A stretch of 57,606 nt of DNA from an uncultured Oscillospiraceae bacterium (GTDB lineage: Bacteria; Bacillota; Clostridia; Oscillospirales; Acutalibacteraceae), in assembly GCA_900543305.1 (NCBI GenBank), contig UQQZ01000005.1, positions 1 to 57,606 of the forward strand, given 5' to 3'. This document shows, one piece after another, positions 1 through 8,833 of this stretch. The number at the start of each line of letters is the position of its first letter. The first letter of the stretch is position 1. Position numbers and translations under genes: made by a program. The notes under the pieces were generated by a model, which saw nothing but the letters and a program-made list of their open reading frames with translations, did no database searches and had not been told where the DNA came from.

Positions 1-108
1 GTTTGTGGCTCACTTTTTCATGAGCGCCTGGTTCACTTTTTCGTTGACATTTACATATACCACAACCGCTCACTCCCAAGATAGCAGGAGATAAACTTTG
101 AGTTCCAA

Positions 109-543
109 TCAAGGAGAGGGCATGTTCCTTCCGCGCATCTCCTCCACTTTTAAGAAAACGATCTCCCCAATGGGAATCTTGTGCCCCTCCTCCAGCATCA
201 ATATCCGCTCTCCAGGATCCACCCGCTTCAACTTTCCTGTAATCGTGGTGTAGGATCCCCCTTCTTTGAGCTCATCCGGGACGAAATACGTCACCTGAAC
301 CCCGGGACGTTCTCTCTCGCAGGCACACAGGTAATGGAGCTGACGATCCAGCTCTTCCCGGTCGCTTTCTCCCAACTCTACACGCTGGTCCGTCAGACGT
401 CCTGTTTCCCGAATGACTTCGCCAAACCCAGTCAATGCAGCAAAGGGAGAAAACTGGGCTGCCCGCTCTCCCATAGACATCCGAGGATGTTTTTTCGAGG
501 TGGGATGGGGCAAGTCTATGATGTCATCGTAAGGTCCGCTCAT
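109..543 (-). CDS. YolD-like protein, partner of the Y-family polymerase
   Basis: This 144-residue protein resembles the YolD-like family: it has the central RMSMGERAAQFSPFAAL-type segment and a C-terminal half (about residues 75-135) expected to fold as a small beta barrel. YolD-like proteins are usually encoded next to UvrX/UmuC-like Y-family polymerases on chromosomes, plasmids and integrative elements, and are thought to assist translesion synthesis. Here its ATG overlaps the stop of the upstream polymerase by 4 nt, so the two are translationally coupled. The biochemical role of the family is not settled. Nothing was recognised in the 108 bases left of it. Confidence 0.85.
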   Translation of the reverse strand: MSGPYDDIIDLPHPTSKKHPRMSMGERAAQFSPFAALTGFGEVIRETGRLTDQRVELGESDREELDRQLHYLCACERERPGVQVTYFVPDELKEGGSYTTITGKLKRVDPGERILMLEEGHKIPIGEIVFLKVEEMRGRNMPSP

Positions 544-2054
544 GCTTTGTGTCCTCCCACCTGGCCATTGCGCTCCCGGCCTGTGGCACCCTCCGTAAAA
601 CTGATGCCCTTCAGGATAGCATTCTTGCCAAACTTCTTTTTGATCTCCAATACCGCTTTCTGCCTCTGGTGTTCTCGGGAAAGCTCCTGTTTTTCCTCCA
701 CCCGCTGCCGCTCTAGAGCCTGATAGTCAGTGAATAGATCCATTTGTTCCAAGGCATCGGGCTGGGGAGCCATCCCCTCGTCAATCACATGGGTAGCAGT
801 CAAATACAGCCGGCGCACCAAAAGTTTCCCGTTTACCACCCGATCATACAGAGAGGCGGCAGCATCCATCAGCAGCTTGGACGAGGAAGTGTACCGGGAA
901 AGATTCTCCGTGCCGTGGGCGTGCTTGGGAACAGATCTGCCGTACCGGTCCGTGGAAACCTCTCCCCGGTAGTGGATCTGCGGATCCTGTAAACTTTCCC
1001 GATCATACCCTACGGTGAGGATAAGTTGGTTGGTAACCAACTTTTTCTCCACCAAATCCAAGGCCAACTGGTCCGCCATCTCCCGCAACACTACCCGTGC
1101 CTTCTGAAAAGCATAGGGTTCCTGAAGCACTTGACCCGACCCGATAGAGTTGGATTCCGGTTTATAAGCTTTGATGTCGGAAATGGTACAGGGCTCCCAT
1201 CCCCAGGCGTGATCGATAAGCAGCTCTGCGTTGACTCCAAAAAGCTTGTAGAGCAAGTCCTCGTTGTGGTAATAGCCGGGCTTTCCAATGGAACACCGGG
1301 CGATGTCCCCCATGGTGTACAGGCCGTGGGCCTCCAGTTTCTTGGCGTACCCGGGGCCTACCCGCCAAAAATCCGTCAAGGGACGGTGACCCCACAGAGA
1401 CTGGCGATAGCTCATCTCGTCCAGTTCCGCAATGCGCACGCCATTTTCGTCGGGCGGAATATGCTTTGCCTCAATATCCATGGCCACTTTGGCCAGGTAA
1501 AGGTTGGTGCCAATTCCTCCCGCCGCAGTGATACCCACTGTTTTCTGAACGTCCAGGATCATGGTGCGGGCCAACTCTTTGGGAGTTAACCCATAGGTGT
1601 GAAGGTATGCCGTGGCATCGATGAGCACTTCGTCAATGGAATAGACATGGATGTCCTCCGGCGCTACATATTTGAGGTACACCTGATAGATACGGGAACT
1701 ATACTCCATGTACAAACGCATTCTGGGTTGGGCCACCAGGTAGTCCAGCGCCACTGCGGAAGAAGACTGCACCTGGGTATTATCCCAGGAAGAGGCAGTA
1801 AATTTCCTGCCCGGCGCTTTCCGCTGCCGTTCCCGATTCACCTGCTCCACCCGCTGGATCACCTCAAAAAGCCTTGCCCTTCCGGACACGCCGTAGGCCT
1901 TTAAGGAAGGAGACACCGCCAGACAAATGGTCTTCTCTGTTCGGGACCGATCTGCCACCACCAGATTGGTAGTCATGGGGTCCAATCCCCGCTCAATACA
2001 CTCTACGGAAGCGTAGAAACTTTTCAGGTCGATCGCAAAATAAATTTTCTTCAT
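540..2054 (-). CDS. Y-family DNA polymerase (UvrX/UmuC-like, Pol IV group)
   Basis: A 504-residue error-prone DNA polymerase predicted to copy past lesions in the cytoplasm. The N-terminus YFAIDLKSFYASVE carries the first catalytic aspartate (D9), and YSIDEVLID holds the second metal-binding pair (D141, E142). A helix-hairpin-helix segment (GPGYAKKLEAHGLYTMGD) and the little-finger domain follow. The C-terminus beyond about residue 430 is Glu/Gln/Lys rich and may be coiled coil. A sigma-A-like promoter lies 40-70 bp upstream. The pair with the YolD-like gene matches UvrX-type loci, which are often carried by mobile elements. No LexA-type box was recognised. Confidence 0.93.
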   Translation of the reverse strand: MKKIYFAIDLKSFYASVECIERGLDPMTTNLVVADRSRTEKTICLAVSPSLKAYGVSGRARLFEVIQRVEQVNRERQRKAPGRKFTASSWDNTQVQSSSAVALDYLVAQPRMRLYMEYSSRIYQVYLKYVAPEDIHVYSIDEVLIDATAYLHTYGLTPKELARTMILDVQKTVGITAAGGIGTNLYLAKVAMDIEAKHIPPDENGVRIAELDEMSYRQSLWGHRPLTDFWRVGPGYAKKLEAHGLYTMGDIARCSIGKPGYYHNEDLLYKLFGVNAELLIDHAWGWEPCTISDIKAYKPESNSIGSGQVLQEPYAFQKARVVLREMADQLALDLVEKKLVTNQLILTVGYDRESLQDPQIHYRGEVSTDRYGRSVPKHAHGTENLSRYTSSSKLLMDAAASLYDRVVNGKLLVRRLYLTATHVIDEGMAPQPDALEQMDLFTDYQALERQRVEEKQELSREHQRQKAVLEIKKKFGKNAILKGISFTEGATGRERNGQVGGHKA

Positions 2055-2093
2055 GCTTCCGCGCTCCTTCCTCTTCTTCTCTTAACCAACTTA

Positions 2094-2122
2094 ACTATAC
2101 CATTTGAAACTATCAAAATCAA
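2094..2122 (-). promoter_or_regulatory. Sigma-A-like promoter of the Y-family polymerase
   Basis: On the minus strand, TTGATT and TATAGT are separated by exactly 17 bp, 40 bp upstream of the polymerase start. Two GTTAAG direct repeats lie between the -10 element and the ribosome binding site. Confidence 0.55.
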
Positions 2123-2230
2123 ATGAATGCCTGAGAAAAAGCAAGAGGAGAATGCCGTTCTTCCATCCGCTGAATAGGATCCGTCATGCCAAGTAAAATC
2201 CCCTTAAAAAAGCAATGAAAATATGGACGT

Positions 2231-3484
2231 TTATTCCCCCGCCAAAAAGATTTTTTTGGGGGTATAACGGAAAACCTTGGAGAATGTGGGGATGGAGGCA
2301 GCAAGTGTCAGTAGAATGGCAGTGATATACATTCCTGCCACAGCAAGACCTGTTACCTGGATGCTTTCAGCCAGCTGCTCCCCAAGCAATTCCACTACGC
2401 CCCTCTCCAGGAGAGGGCTGCAGCAAACAGCCCCTGTGGCTGCCAGCAGCACCGGTACCAGACATTCCAGAAATAGCTGCAGAGAAACCATAACACGAGT
2501 CTCCCCCAGAGACAACAGCACACCGATTTCAAAGTCTCTCCCCTTCAAGGAAAGGCAAACCAGTAAAATCAGTACCGCACATCCAACAGCAATGGCGGCA
2601 ACCAACATAGCGCAGGCAATGCGGGTGGTGGCCTCAATGGCGTTTCGCACGGCTCTATATTGACCGTCATCAATGATAAATCGCAGGTTCTCCCCTTCGG
2701 TCAACCCCATGTTCTGCACATCTTCCACAAAGCTGGTGGCCTGCTCTGGATCCCCAATGACACAGGAAACGCTGTATACATTGCTTTCTGGCCCATTTAG
2801 TGTTTCTGCTACATCCGGCGTCACATAAAGCAAGTTCTCGCTGTTAAAATAAGGCGCTTGACTGTGGGGCTGATAGGTCTCTATGCCATAAATACCTACC
2901 AAAGTGGCAGTTACGTTCTCTCCTCCATCGCTCATGTAGTAAGCAAGCAGAGGCACTTGGTCTCCCACTTGCAAGCCGTTTAATTCCGCCAGATCTATGC
3001 TCATCAACAGACCGGCATCCCTGTCAGGAGAAAACATGTCCCCTTCCAGCAAATAGTGATTGCCCGTGGCAAATTCGGGCGCTTCCTCTATCTGAGCTGT
3101 ACCAATGACTCGCAGTGGAGTATTGTCCCCGTATGTCTCTGCCTGCTCTTCCTGTACCCAGGCGCGTAACTCATCCGAACTGCGCACGGAGGAATAGACA
3201 AATGGACGACACTCTTCCACCAATGGGTGTTTTTCCAAACGGGCCACTGTCTTCTGGGAGATTAGGTTCTGATCATGCACATCATAAGAACGAGTGGCAA
3301 AGTCGTAAATACCTACGGTGGCGTGATATTGGGTACGAAGCGTTTCTGCGGATCTTCCAGCCCCCTGCAACATGACGATTCCGGCTAGAATTAAAAGGAA
3401 TGCCGCGCTAAAGATTGCGAAAAGAAGCAAAACATTTTTATAGTGATATTTCATACTGGAAAAGGCCCGCTTTACAACGTACAT
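2231..3484 (-). CDS. ABC transporter permease, FtsX/MacB type (second permease)
   Basis: A 417-residue permease with an N-terminal membrane helix (about residues 18-42), a roughly 240-residue extracytoplasmic MacB-like region, and three more helices at the C-terminus (about 285-310, 330-355 and 375-400). This is the four-helix layout of FtsX-like permeases. It starts 4 nt after the stop of the other permease gene and is last in the ATPase-permease-permease operon. The two permeases probably form a heterodimer powered by the ATPase. The substrate is unknown: such exporters handle peptides, lipoproteins or bacitracin-type antibiotics, or act in signalling. Confidence 0.88.
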   Translation of the reverse strand: MYVVKRAFSSMKYHYKNVLLLFAIFSAAFLLILAGIVMLQGAGRSAETLRTQYHATVGIYDFATRSYDVHDQNLISQKTVARLEKHPLVEECRPFVYSSVRSSDELRAWVQEEQAETYGDNTPLRVIGTAQIEEAPEFATGNHYLLEGDMFSPDRDAGLLMSIDLAELNGLQVGDQVPLLAYYMSDGGENVTATLVGIYGIETYQPHSQAPYFNSENLLYVTPDVAETLNGPESNVYSVSCVIGDPEQATSFVEDVQNMGLTEGENLRFIIDDGQYRAVRNAIEATTRIACAMLVAAIAVGCAVLILLVCLSLKGRDFEIGVLLSLGETRVMVSLQLFLECLVPVLLAATGAVCCSPLLERGVVELLGEQLAESIQVTGLAVAGMYITAILLTLAASIPTFSKVFRYTPKKIFLAGE

Positions 3485-3488
3485 GGTT

Positions 3489-5045
3489 TCACTTCCTTCC
3501 CAACAGAATCTTTGCCGGTTGTGCCCGCATCACAGAAATGCCCTGACACAGAGCTGTCCCCACCGTGAAAAGCAGGATCACTCCAGCATAAGCGATCACC
3601 GCAGGCCCATTTACCACCGTTTCCGCCGGTGGATACGTGGTCACATCGGTGATCCCTCCGTCTGCTAGATCCATGGAAAGCTTTCCTTCTTGAATTTCAT
3701 AGGAATCTGTGGTTGAGAGTAGATTTCCAAACGTCACTGCTTGGTTGTCTTTCTGTGCTTCTGCCGCCTGTTCTGCATAGACCCCGTTGGAAAGCCCCTC
3801 CACCAAGGGCACCCCAGCGGAGATCCCCACCAGAGACCCCAAAAACAACGCGATCAACACCGGCACCAGAGTCTCCAACAAAAGCTGGCCCATTACTTTC
3901 ACACGAGCCTCTCCCATAGAAAGAAGGATACCGATCTCTCGTTGCCGCTCCCGGAGAGACAGCACCGTGGTAAGTATCAAAATGATAGCCACTGAGGCCA
4001 GCAGAAGGACCATCATTGCTCCCGTCAGCTTCACCTGCTGGTTCACCGGTTCTGCCACCATATCATACCATTCTCTATCCAGCTGCAGAATATAAGACTG
4101 GTTCTCCTCCATGAAGCTGGGAAGGTCGTAAAAATCCATTCCCGCAAACTCCTCAGGAGGAACAAGGGCTACTCCCTGGGTGTAGTGACTTTCCCACACT
4201 TCCACAATGGGGAGAACCTTCTGGATCCGTGTCACAAAGTCCTGCACGCGAGATCCCTCTCGCAGATAGACCGACAGGTACTGGAAATAGTCTTCCGGAA
4301 CGTTTCCCGTCATGGACTCATAGAGAGAAAGGGGAAAAATCACCATCTCTTCTGCCCGGGCACCAATACCTTTGAGCCGCTCGCTGTCCGGACTGGAAAA
4401 AATCCCCTCAATGGTCACCTCCACCTCATAGGGTTGTCCTTCCACCAGAGTCTCACTGGGATTGGTGGCTGTAATCCGATCTCCCACTGAAAGGCCATTA
4501 AGCTCCGCGAACATTTGGGAGACTAAGCACACATTCCCCGGAGAATCCCCGGCAAAATGTGTTCCCTCTACCAGATCCAACCCGCAGAGAAGAAAGGCCA
4601 GGCTTCTCCGGCTGTCCCGCACAAATAAGGAGGCCATGCCGTCCCTTCCTGCAACTCCTGTCTGGCCGTTTCGATGTTCTTCCCAGGACTGCTCGCGCTC
4701 CTCTGCATAAGGAAGGATGGTATCGATGATACGGGTCCCCCCACGGAGGCAGGCGTTCCAATCCTCGACCGCAGGATCCTGGCGCACCATTTCAATGGCC
4801 TCTCGATTTAAAGAAGAAGTAACCAGTCCCGATCCTTGCGTCTCGTTGATACGCATGCTGTAAGAAACCGACCGGAGAGTGACTGATCGCTCCAGGGCGC
4901 CTTGCAAAAAGATCTGCTGTCCCTTTACACTGAAAAAAAGAACAATGCTTCCAAAACACAGAGAAAAAAGCACAGTAAAAGCCGCTGCATACAAAAGAAC
5001 CCTTTTCCCACGATAACGTAGGCTTAGTATAACACGATGTACCAT
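3489..5045 (-). CDS. ABC transporter permease, FtsX/MacB type (first permease)
   Basis: A 518-residue FtsX-like permease. An N-terminal helix (about residues 13-35) is followed by an extracytoplasmic region of over 300 residues and three C-terminal helices. A conserved cytoplasmic motif, RERQREIGILLSMGE, lies after the second helix and is typical of the FtsX family (it contacts the ATPase). A further extracytoplasmic segment sits between helices 3 and 4. It is 83 bp downstream of the ATPase gene and 4 bp upstream of the second permease gene. No histidine kinase or response regulator is adjacent, unlike many bacitracin-type exporters. Confidence 0.88.
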   Translation of the reverse strand: MVHRVILSLRYRGKRVLLYAAAFTVLFSLCFGSIVLFFSVKGQQIFLQGALERSVTLRSVSYSMRINETQGSGLVTSSLNREAIEMVRQDPAVEDWNACLRGGTRIIDTILPYAEEREQSWEEHRNGQTGVAGRDGMASLFVRDSRRSLAFLLCGLDLVEGTHFAGDSPGNVCLVSQMFAELNGLSVGDRITATNPSETLVEGQPYEVEVTIEGIFSSPDSERLKGIGARAEEMVIFPLSLYESMTGNVPEDYFQYLSVYLREGSRVQDFVTRIQKVLPIVEVWESHYTQGVALVPPEEFAGMDFYDLPSFMEENQSYILQLDREWYDMVAEPVNQQVKLTGAMMVLLLASVAIILILTTVLSLRERQREIGILLSMGEARVKVMGQLLLETLVPVLIALFLGSLVGISAGVPLVEGLSNGVYAEQAAEAQKDNQAVTFGNLLSTTDSYEIQEGKLSMDLADGGITDVTTYPPAETVVNGPAVIAYAGVILLFTVGTALCQGISVMRAQPAKILLGRK

Positions 5046-5127
5046 AGCAATTACCTTTATTTTAAATTGTCTAATGTGGAAATTTCCACGTTCTTTTGGT
5101 CAATGGTAATTCTCATTCACTTTGAGT

Positions 5128-5799
5128 TTACCTCAATTTCAATTTATTTTCCTTCAGCTCCACTACCACATCCGCTTGTGCGGCAAAGTCTTGGGAGTGG
5201 GTAACGGCTACAACACATTTTCCGTCTTTGCGTGCCAGATCTCCAAAAATCTGTATAATGCCTTGGGCCGTGTCCGCATCCAGATTGCCTGTGGGCTCGT
5301 CCGCAAGGACAATATCCGCGTCGGTAGCCAGGGCCCGGGCGATGGCCACCCGCTGCTGCTCCCCGCCCGACAGCTTCTGGATTCGCCGCTTCCACTGGTC
5401 CTTCGTGATCCCCATGCGCAGCAGAAGTTCCTCTGCCCGCTGTTTTTTATGGGGGATTTCATTTTTGGTAATCTCCATGGCAGCTAGCACGTTTTGCAGG
5501 GGATTTAAATACTCCAGCAAATTGTACGCTTGGAACACCATGGCAACATGCCGGTTTCGGTAGATGGTATACCCAATCTCCTTCAGATCCTTCCCGTGAA
5601 ACAATATCCGGCCTCCCTTGGGGGATTCTAACGCTCCTGCCAAGGTGAGAGTGGTGGTCTTTCCCGAACCGGAGGGCCCTACAATGGTGTATAATTTTCC
5701 CAACTCAAAAGAACAATCAGCTTCCTCTAGGATAGAAACTTTCTGTTCTCCACTTTGATAATAGTAGGTCACCTTATCAAATTGCAGGATAGAATCCAT
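5128..5799 (-). CDS. ABC transporter ATP-binding protein (LolD/MacB class)
   Basis: A 223-residue cytoplasmic ATPase that powers the two FtsX-type permeases encoded downstream. Walker A is GPSGSGKTT (residues 41-49), the signature is LSGGEQQRVAIARAL, and Walker B with its glutamate is IVLADEPTGNLD; the H-loop is in AVTHSQ. Length and motifs fit the LolD/MacB/YxdL class. It is the first gene of the operon. An AAAGGGAGG ribosome binding site lies upstream, though the spacing to the chosen ATG is on the long side. Confidence 0.92.
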   Translation of the reverse strand: MDSILQFDKVTYYYQSGEQKVSILEEADCSFELGKLYTIVGPSGSGKTTTLTLAGALESPKGGRILFHGKDLKEIGYTIYRNRHVAMVFQAYNLLEYLNPLQNVLAAMEITKNEIPHKKQRAEELLLRMGITKDQWKRRIQKLSGGEQQRVAIARALATDADIVLADEPTGNLDADTAQGIIQIFGDLARKDGKCVVAVTHSQDFAAQADVVVELKENKLKLR

Positions 5800-5829
5800 C
5801 CCATCACAACCTTTCCTCCCTTTGTTATT

Positions 5830-5979
5830 TCACACCAGGTTCTGTCTTCCAGCGTTAAAAATTGGTCCGATCTCTTCCAGTCGTGGTAATGGCCGATTGA
5901 TTCTAAGCGCATACTCGTTTCTGATCTGGTAAAAGATCTGAGACAAGTACCGAAGCAACCGTGCAGGACTTTTTCTCAT
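5830..5979 (-). CDS. Possible 49-residue ORF or gene remnant
   Basis: A basic open frame (start MRKSPARLLRYLSQIF, end IFNAGRQNLV) with an in-frame stop 7 codons upstream of its ATG and no ribosome binding site. It may be the C-terminal remnant of a larger gene, or chance. It is not recognised. Confidence 0.2.
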   Translation of the reverse strand: MRKSPARLLRYLSQIFYQIRNEYALRINRPLPRLEEIGPIFNAGRQNLV

Positions 5980-6690
5980 GAGCCGAAATTGTTTCCATTT
6001 TCAAACTAATAAACTATCTCCGAGCCTTCGAATAGATCCCCGAAAAGTACTTTTTAGGTTGACGGAGATGGACATCTTCTTTATTTGGAGTTTCTGTTTC
6101 TTGTGCAACAAAATACCTTTTATAGCAACATCTAGTTTCGACAAATTATATTAAAATTTTTATCTAAATACAAATATTATTATTAAAATAATAATATCAA
6201 AGTGCTTATTTTTTGTCAAGATAACTACTCGATATATAGAAACTCAGCAGCCTTCAACCAGTTCCTCAAATTCTCCTTAGTTTTCTAATCTCTAATACAT
6301 CAACAGAATACCTTTACGTTTTGCATAACAGAAAAAGCATTGAAATATAAAGCAACCCACAGCATAGAACAGTGCACTAGATATACATATTATTTTTATC
6401 CAAATTGTCAATTCGTCTGGGCAGCCTATTTATGCCTCTTACTCCGCTTATTTGACTTGTCAGCAATTTGCAGAAATTAGTCTAAGCTAACCTCTCAATT
6501 CTCTGCCCCTTTTCCTGCGCAAAGAGGACGGGGGGTGATGAAGGGGGCAATCCCGATTCTATGGTATACCCTGTGGGCGCTAACCCATGTAACCTTTTAT
6601 GATGATCCAAACACCCACAAATGGTGGACATTTTCTCCTCTTCTGCAAGATCATTGGGCTGAGTCTATTAATTCTGAAAGGCTGTGAAGA
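5980..6690. other. AT-rich intergenic stretch with no convincing gene
   Basis: This stretch between the ABC exporter and the MATE gene is visibly richer in A+T than both flanks and has no long open frame, tRNA or terminator that I can support. A 49-codon plus-strand frame at 6538-6687 (start MKGAIPILWYTLWALTHV) follows a GGGGGGTG run that is too close to its ATG to be a good ribosome binding site. It may be the residue of a lost or decayed insertion. Confidence 0.5.
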
Positions 6691-6757
6691 CAAAACTCTG
6701 GATTTCAGAGAATAAACCGCCAAAGCGGATATTACCTCTATTTTAAATCGTAGACAT

Positions 6758-8107
6758 TTACGCTTTCAATTTGTTTTTCTGCTGCCGGTTCAGGTAAATA
6801 TAAAATCCAACATTGAGAAGGATGCCAACCGTCGTAGAGGTAGGGGCAGCAAGTCCGATCAGTGTCAGGCTGGCGTTTGGCTGGATACTCATAATATACG
6901 CCATAGGGAGACGGACAAGAAGCGTTTGGACCAACCCCTGGATCATAACCCAAAGGGTCTTTTGATTGCCGTTGAAATAACCGATCATGCTGAACAGCAC
7001 CGCAGTCACAATGGTCTCCGGAGCAAATCCCTTTAAATAGTCAAACCCTTTTTGAATCACCGCTGCATCTGTGGAGAAGAAGCCGGCAAGCACATCGCCT
7101 TTCATCATAACAAGGGCAAACACTACACAGCCAAATGCCAGACCAACGCCAATTCCCGTAAACATCGATTGTTTGGCGCGTTTGGGATTGCCCGCTCCCA
7201 CATTCTGAGAAACAAAGGACGCCATGGACTGCATCAATGCGCTGGGAACCAACATGGCAAAGTTCACAATCTTACTGGCTACGCCGTACCCAGAAGAAGC
7301 CTCCAGACCCAAACGGTTGACAAAGGCGCACAGGGCCAGAAAAGACAGCTGTGTCAAACACTCCTGCAAGGCCAGCGGCAAGCCGATTTGGAGAAATTTA
7401 CGGCATTGCGAATTGAACCGAAAATCTTTTTTGGTGATAGAAAAGGGAAGCTTCTTTTTAACAAGCATGGCCACCGCGCAGACAACGCTTACGGTTTGGG
7501 CAAACACCGTGGCAAGAGCCGCACCTGCGGCATCCATGTGAAGCCCTGCAACCAACAAGAGATCTCCCACAATGTTCACCACGCAAGCCACCAGAACAAA
7601 CAGCAGCGGAGATTTGCTGTCGCCCAGCCCACGGAAAATGGCGGAAAGCAGGTTATAGGCCACAATGAAGAAAATACCGCCTCCGCAGATACGCACATAG
7701 CTGACAGTCAAATCCAGGGATTCTTCCGGCGCCTGCACAAGTACGGAGATAGGTCTGGCAAATCCCACCAACAGCACACACAGCCCAACAGAGATCAGCG
7801 CAAACACAATGGCTGCACCTCCCAGGACGGGGCCGATTTTTTCGGGCCGCTTTTCTCCCAGATACCGGGCAATCAACACGGTAATGCCCATGGCGAGCTG
7901 TGTTACCACAAATGTGACCAGATTCAAAATCTGACTTCCCGTGGACACAGCCGAAAGTCCGGATGTAGAACCAAACCGGCCCACCACCAGCAAGTCAACG
8001 GCTCCATAAGCCGCCTGCAAAATCAGGGCCCCCAGAATAGGAACCATGAACCAAAACAGTTTCTTCAGAATACTGCCCTGTGTAAAATCCGCGTTTTTCT
8101 TATTCAA
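6758..8107 (-). CDS. MATE family multidrug efflux transporter
   Basis: A 449-residue integral membrane antiporter with about twelve hydrophobic helices. The first helix has the family pattern FWFMVPILGALILQAAYGAV followed by DLLVVGRFG, as in NorM/DinF-type MATE proteins that export cationic drugs using Na+ or H+. I start it at a TTG (8105-8107) preceded by AAAGGAGAG; the frame is open further upstream, but that part overlaps the regulator gene. The TTG start overlaps the end of the upstream marR by 8 nt, so the two genes form one operon and the regulator probably controls the pump. A short CTCTG/CAGAG hairpin with four Ts at about 6691-6712 could terminate it. Confidence 0.9.
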   Translation of the reverse strand: MNKKNADFTQGSILKKLFWFMVPILGALILQAAYGAVDLLVVGRFGSTSGLSAVSTGSQILNLVTFVVTQLAMGITVLIARYLGEKRPEKIGPVLGGAAIVFALISVGLCVLLVGFARPISVLVQAPEESLDLTVSYVRICGGGIFFIVAYNLLSAIFRGLGDSKSPLLFVLVACVVNIVGDLLLVAGLHMDAAGAALATVFAQTVSVVCAVAMLVKKKLPFSITKKDFRFNSQCRKFLQIGLPLALQECLTQLSFLALCAFVNRLGLEASSGYGVASKIVNFAMLVPSALMQSMASFVSQNVGAGNPKRAKQSMFTGIGVGLAFGCVVFALVMMKGDVLAGFFSTDAAVIQKGFDYLKGFAPETIVTAVLFSMIGYFNGNQKTLWVMIQGLVQTLLVRLPMAYIMSIQPNASLTLIGLAAPTSTTVGILLNVGFYIYLNRQQKNKLKA

Positions 8108-8549
8108 CAGAAACTCTCCTTTCAGCCATAACCCGATAAAACCGCTCAATCGTTTGGATGGTGCAGTTGGCATCTTCTTGGGAAATATCCTCCAAAAAGG
8201 GTGCCAGCCGGTTGAAATACTCTTCATTGTATCTTTGGGACAACTGCTTTCCCGCCGGTGTAATAGAGATATAAGTGATCCGCCCATCTCGTGGAGAAGT
8301 GCGTTTGCAAAGATAGCCTTTTGACTCCATCTCCTTCACTGTCCGGGTCACACCTGGCCGAGGGATATTCAGCGCATCGCTGATATCCGACACCTTTACC
8401 TGGGCACCCCGCCGCTCCAAGGATTCAATGGTATCCAGATAATGAATATAGGAGGGTGTAACGCCCTCTGGCAGCGCCGGGAGCAGATCCCGAATCCGTT
8501 TGGCCTGATAACAGGCATCGAACATGGCTTTGATGGTTTGGATGTCCAT
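8100..8549 (-). CDS. MarR family transcriptional regulator of the MATE pump
   Basis: A 149-residue winged-helix repressor. The DNA-recognition region VKVSDISDALNIPRPGVTR is followed by the wing KRTSPRDGRITYISITPAG, both typical of MarR. It heads the marR-MATE operon and is preceded by GGAGGAAAGCAA-ATG. Its own promoter has a TTACC-N3-GGTAA inverted repeat touching the -10 box, so autorepression relieved by a drug or phenolic ligand is likely (inference from MarR family behaviour). Confidence 0.9.
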   Translation of the reverse strand: MDIQTIKAMFDACYQAKRIRDLLPALPEGVTPSYIHYLDTIESLERRGAQVKVSDISDALNIPRPGVTRTVKEMESKGYLCKRTSPRDGRITYISITPAGKQLSQRYNEEYFNRLAPFLEDISQEDANCTIQTIERFYRVMAERRVSVE

Positions 8550-8567
8550 TTGCTTTCCTCCAAATAG

Positions 8568-8608
8568 TTACCTTTGGTAATTATATGAAGACTTCTTCCC
8601 TTTGTCAA
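8568..8608 (-). promoter_or_regulatory. Consensus promoter and MarR-type operator
   Basis: On the minus strand, TTGACA (8603-8608) and TATAAT (8580-8585) are exact sigma-A consensus hexamers 17 bp apart. The inverted repeat TTACC-TTT-GGTAA (8568-8580) overlaps the downstream edge of the -10 box, where a bound repressor would block RNA polymerase. The MarR protein encoded just downstream is the obvious candidate ligand. Confidence 0.75.
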
Positions 8609-8684
8609 GCTTTATCTCACAACTCTTTGCCACCTTAATTGGCAAACTGTTTTCACGGCTGGATTTCCTTAAGCCTCAGGCCAA

Positions 8685-8731
8685 CAAAAAACTCCCGCTC
8701 TCACCTGGATGGTGAGAAACGAGAGTTTTTT
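8685..8731 (-). terminator. Bidirectional intrinsic terminator
   Basis: A stem of about 15 bp (8691-8705 with 8711-8726, loop TGGAT) is flanked by A6 on the left and T6 on the right, so it can act on both strands. It sits downstream of the minus-strand reductase gene at 8834. Confidence 0.8.
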
Positions 8732-8833
8732 CATCTAGCAGGGTGGCCCTTTAGGCACACTTTTCATTTACAAAGCTTTCTGGGCATGGCTTGGCCATCC
8801 TACTGTAATTAGAGCTTTTTGAAACGGAGATGC

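Noticed and set aside
7052..8131. 359-codon open frame on the plus strand
   Set aside because: Antisense to the MATE transporter; low-complexity His/Gln/Asn composition typical of a shadow frame.
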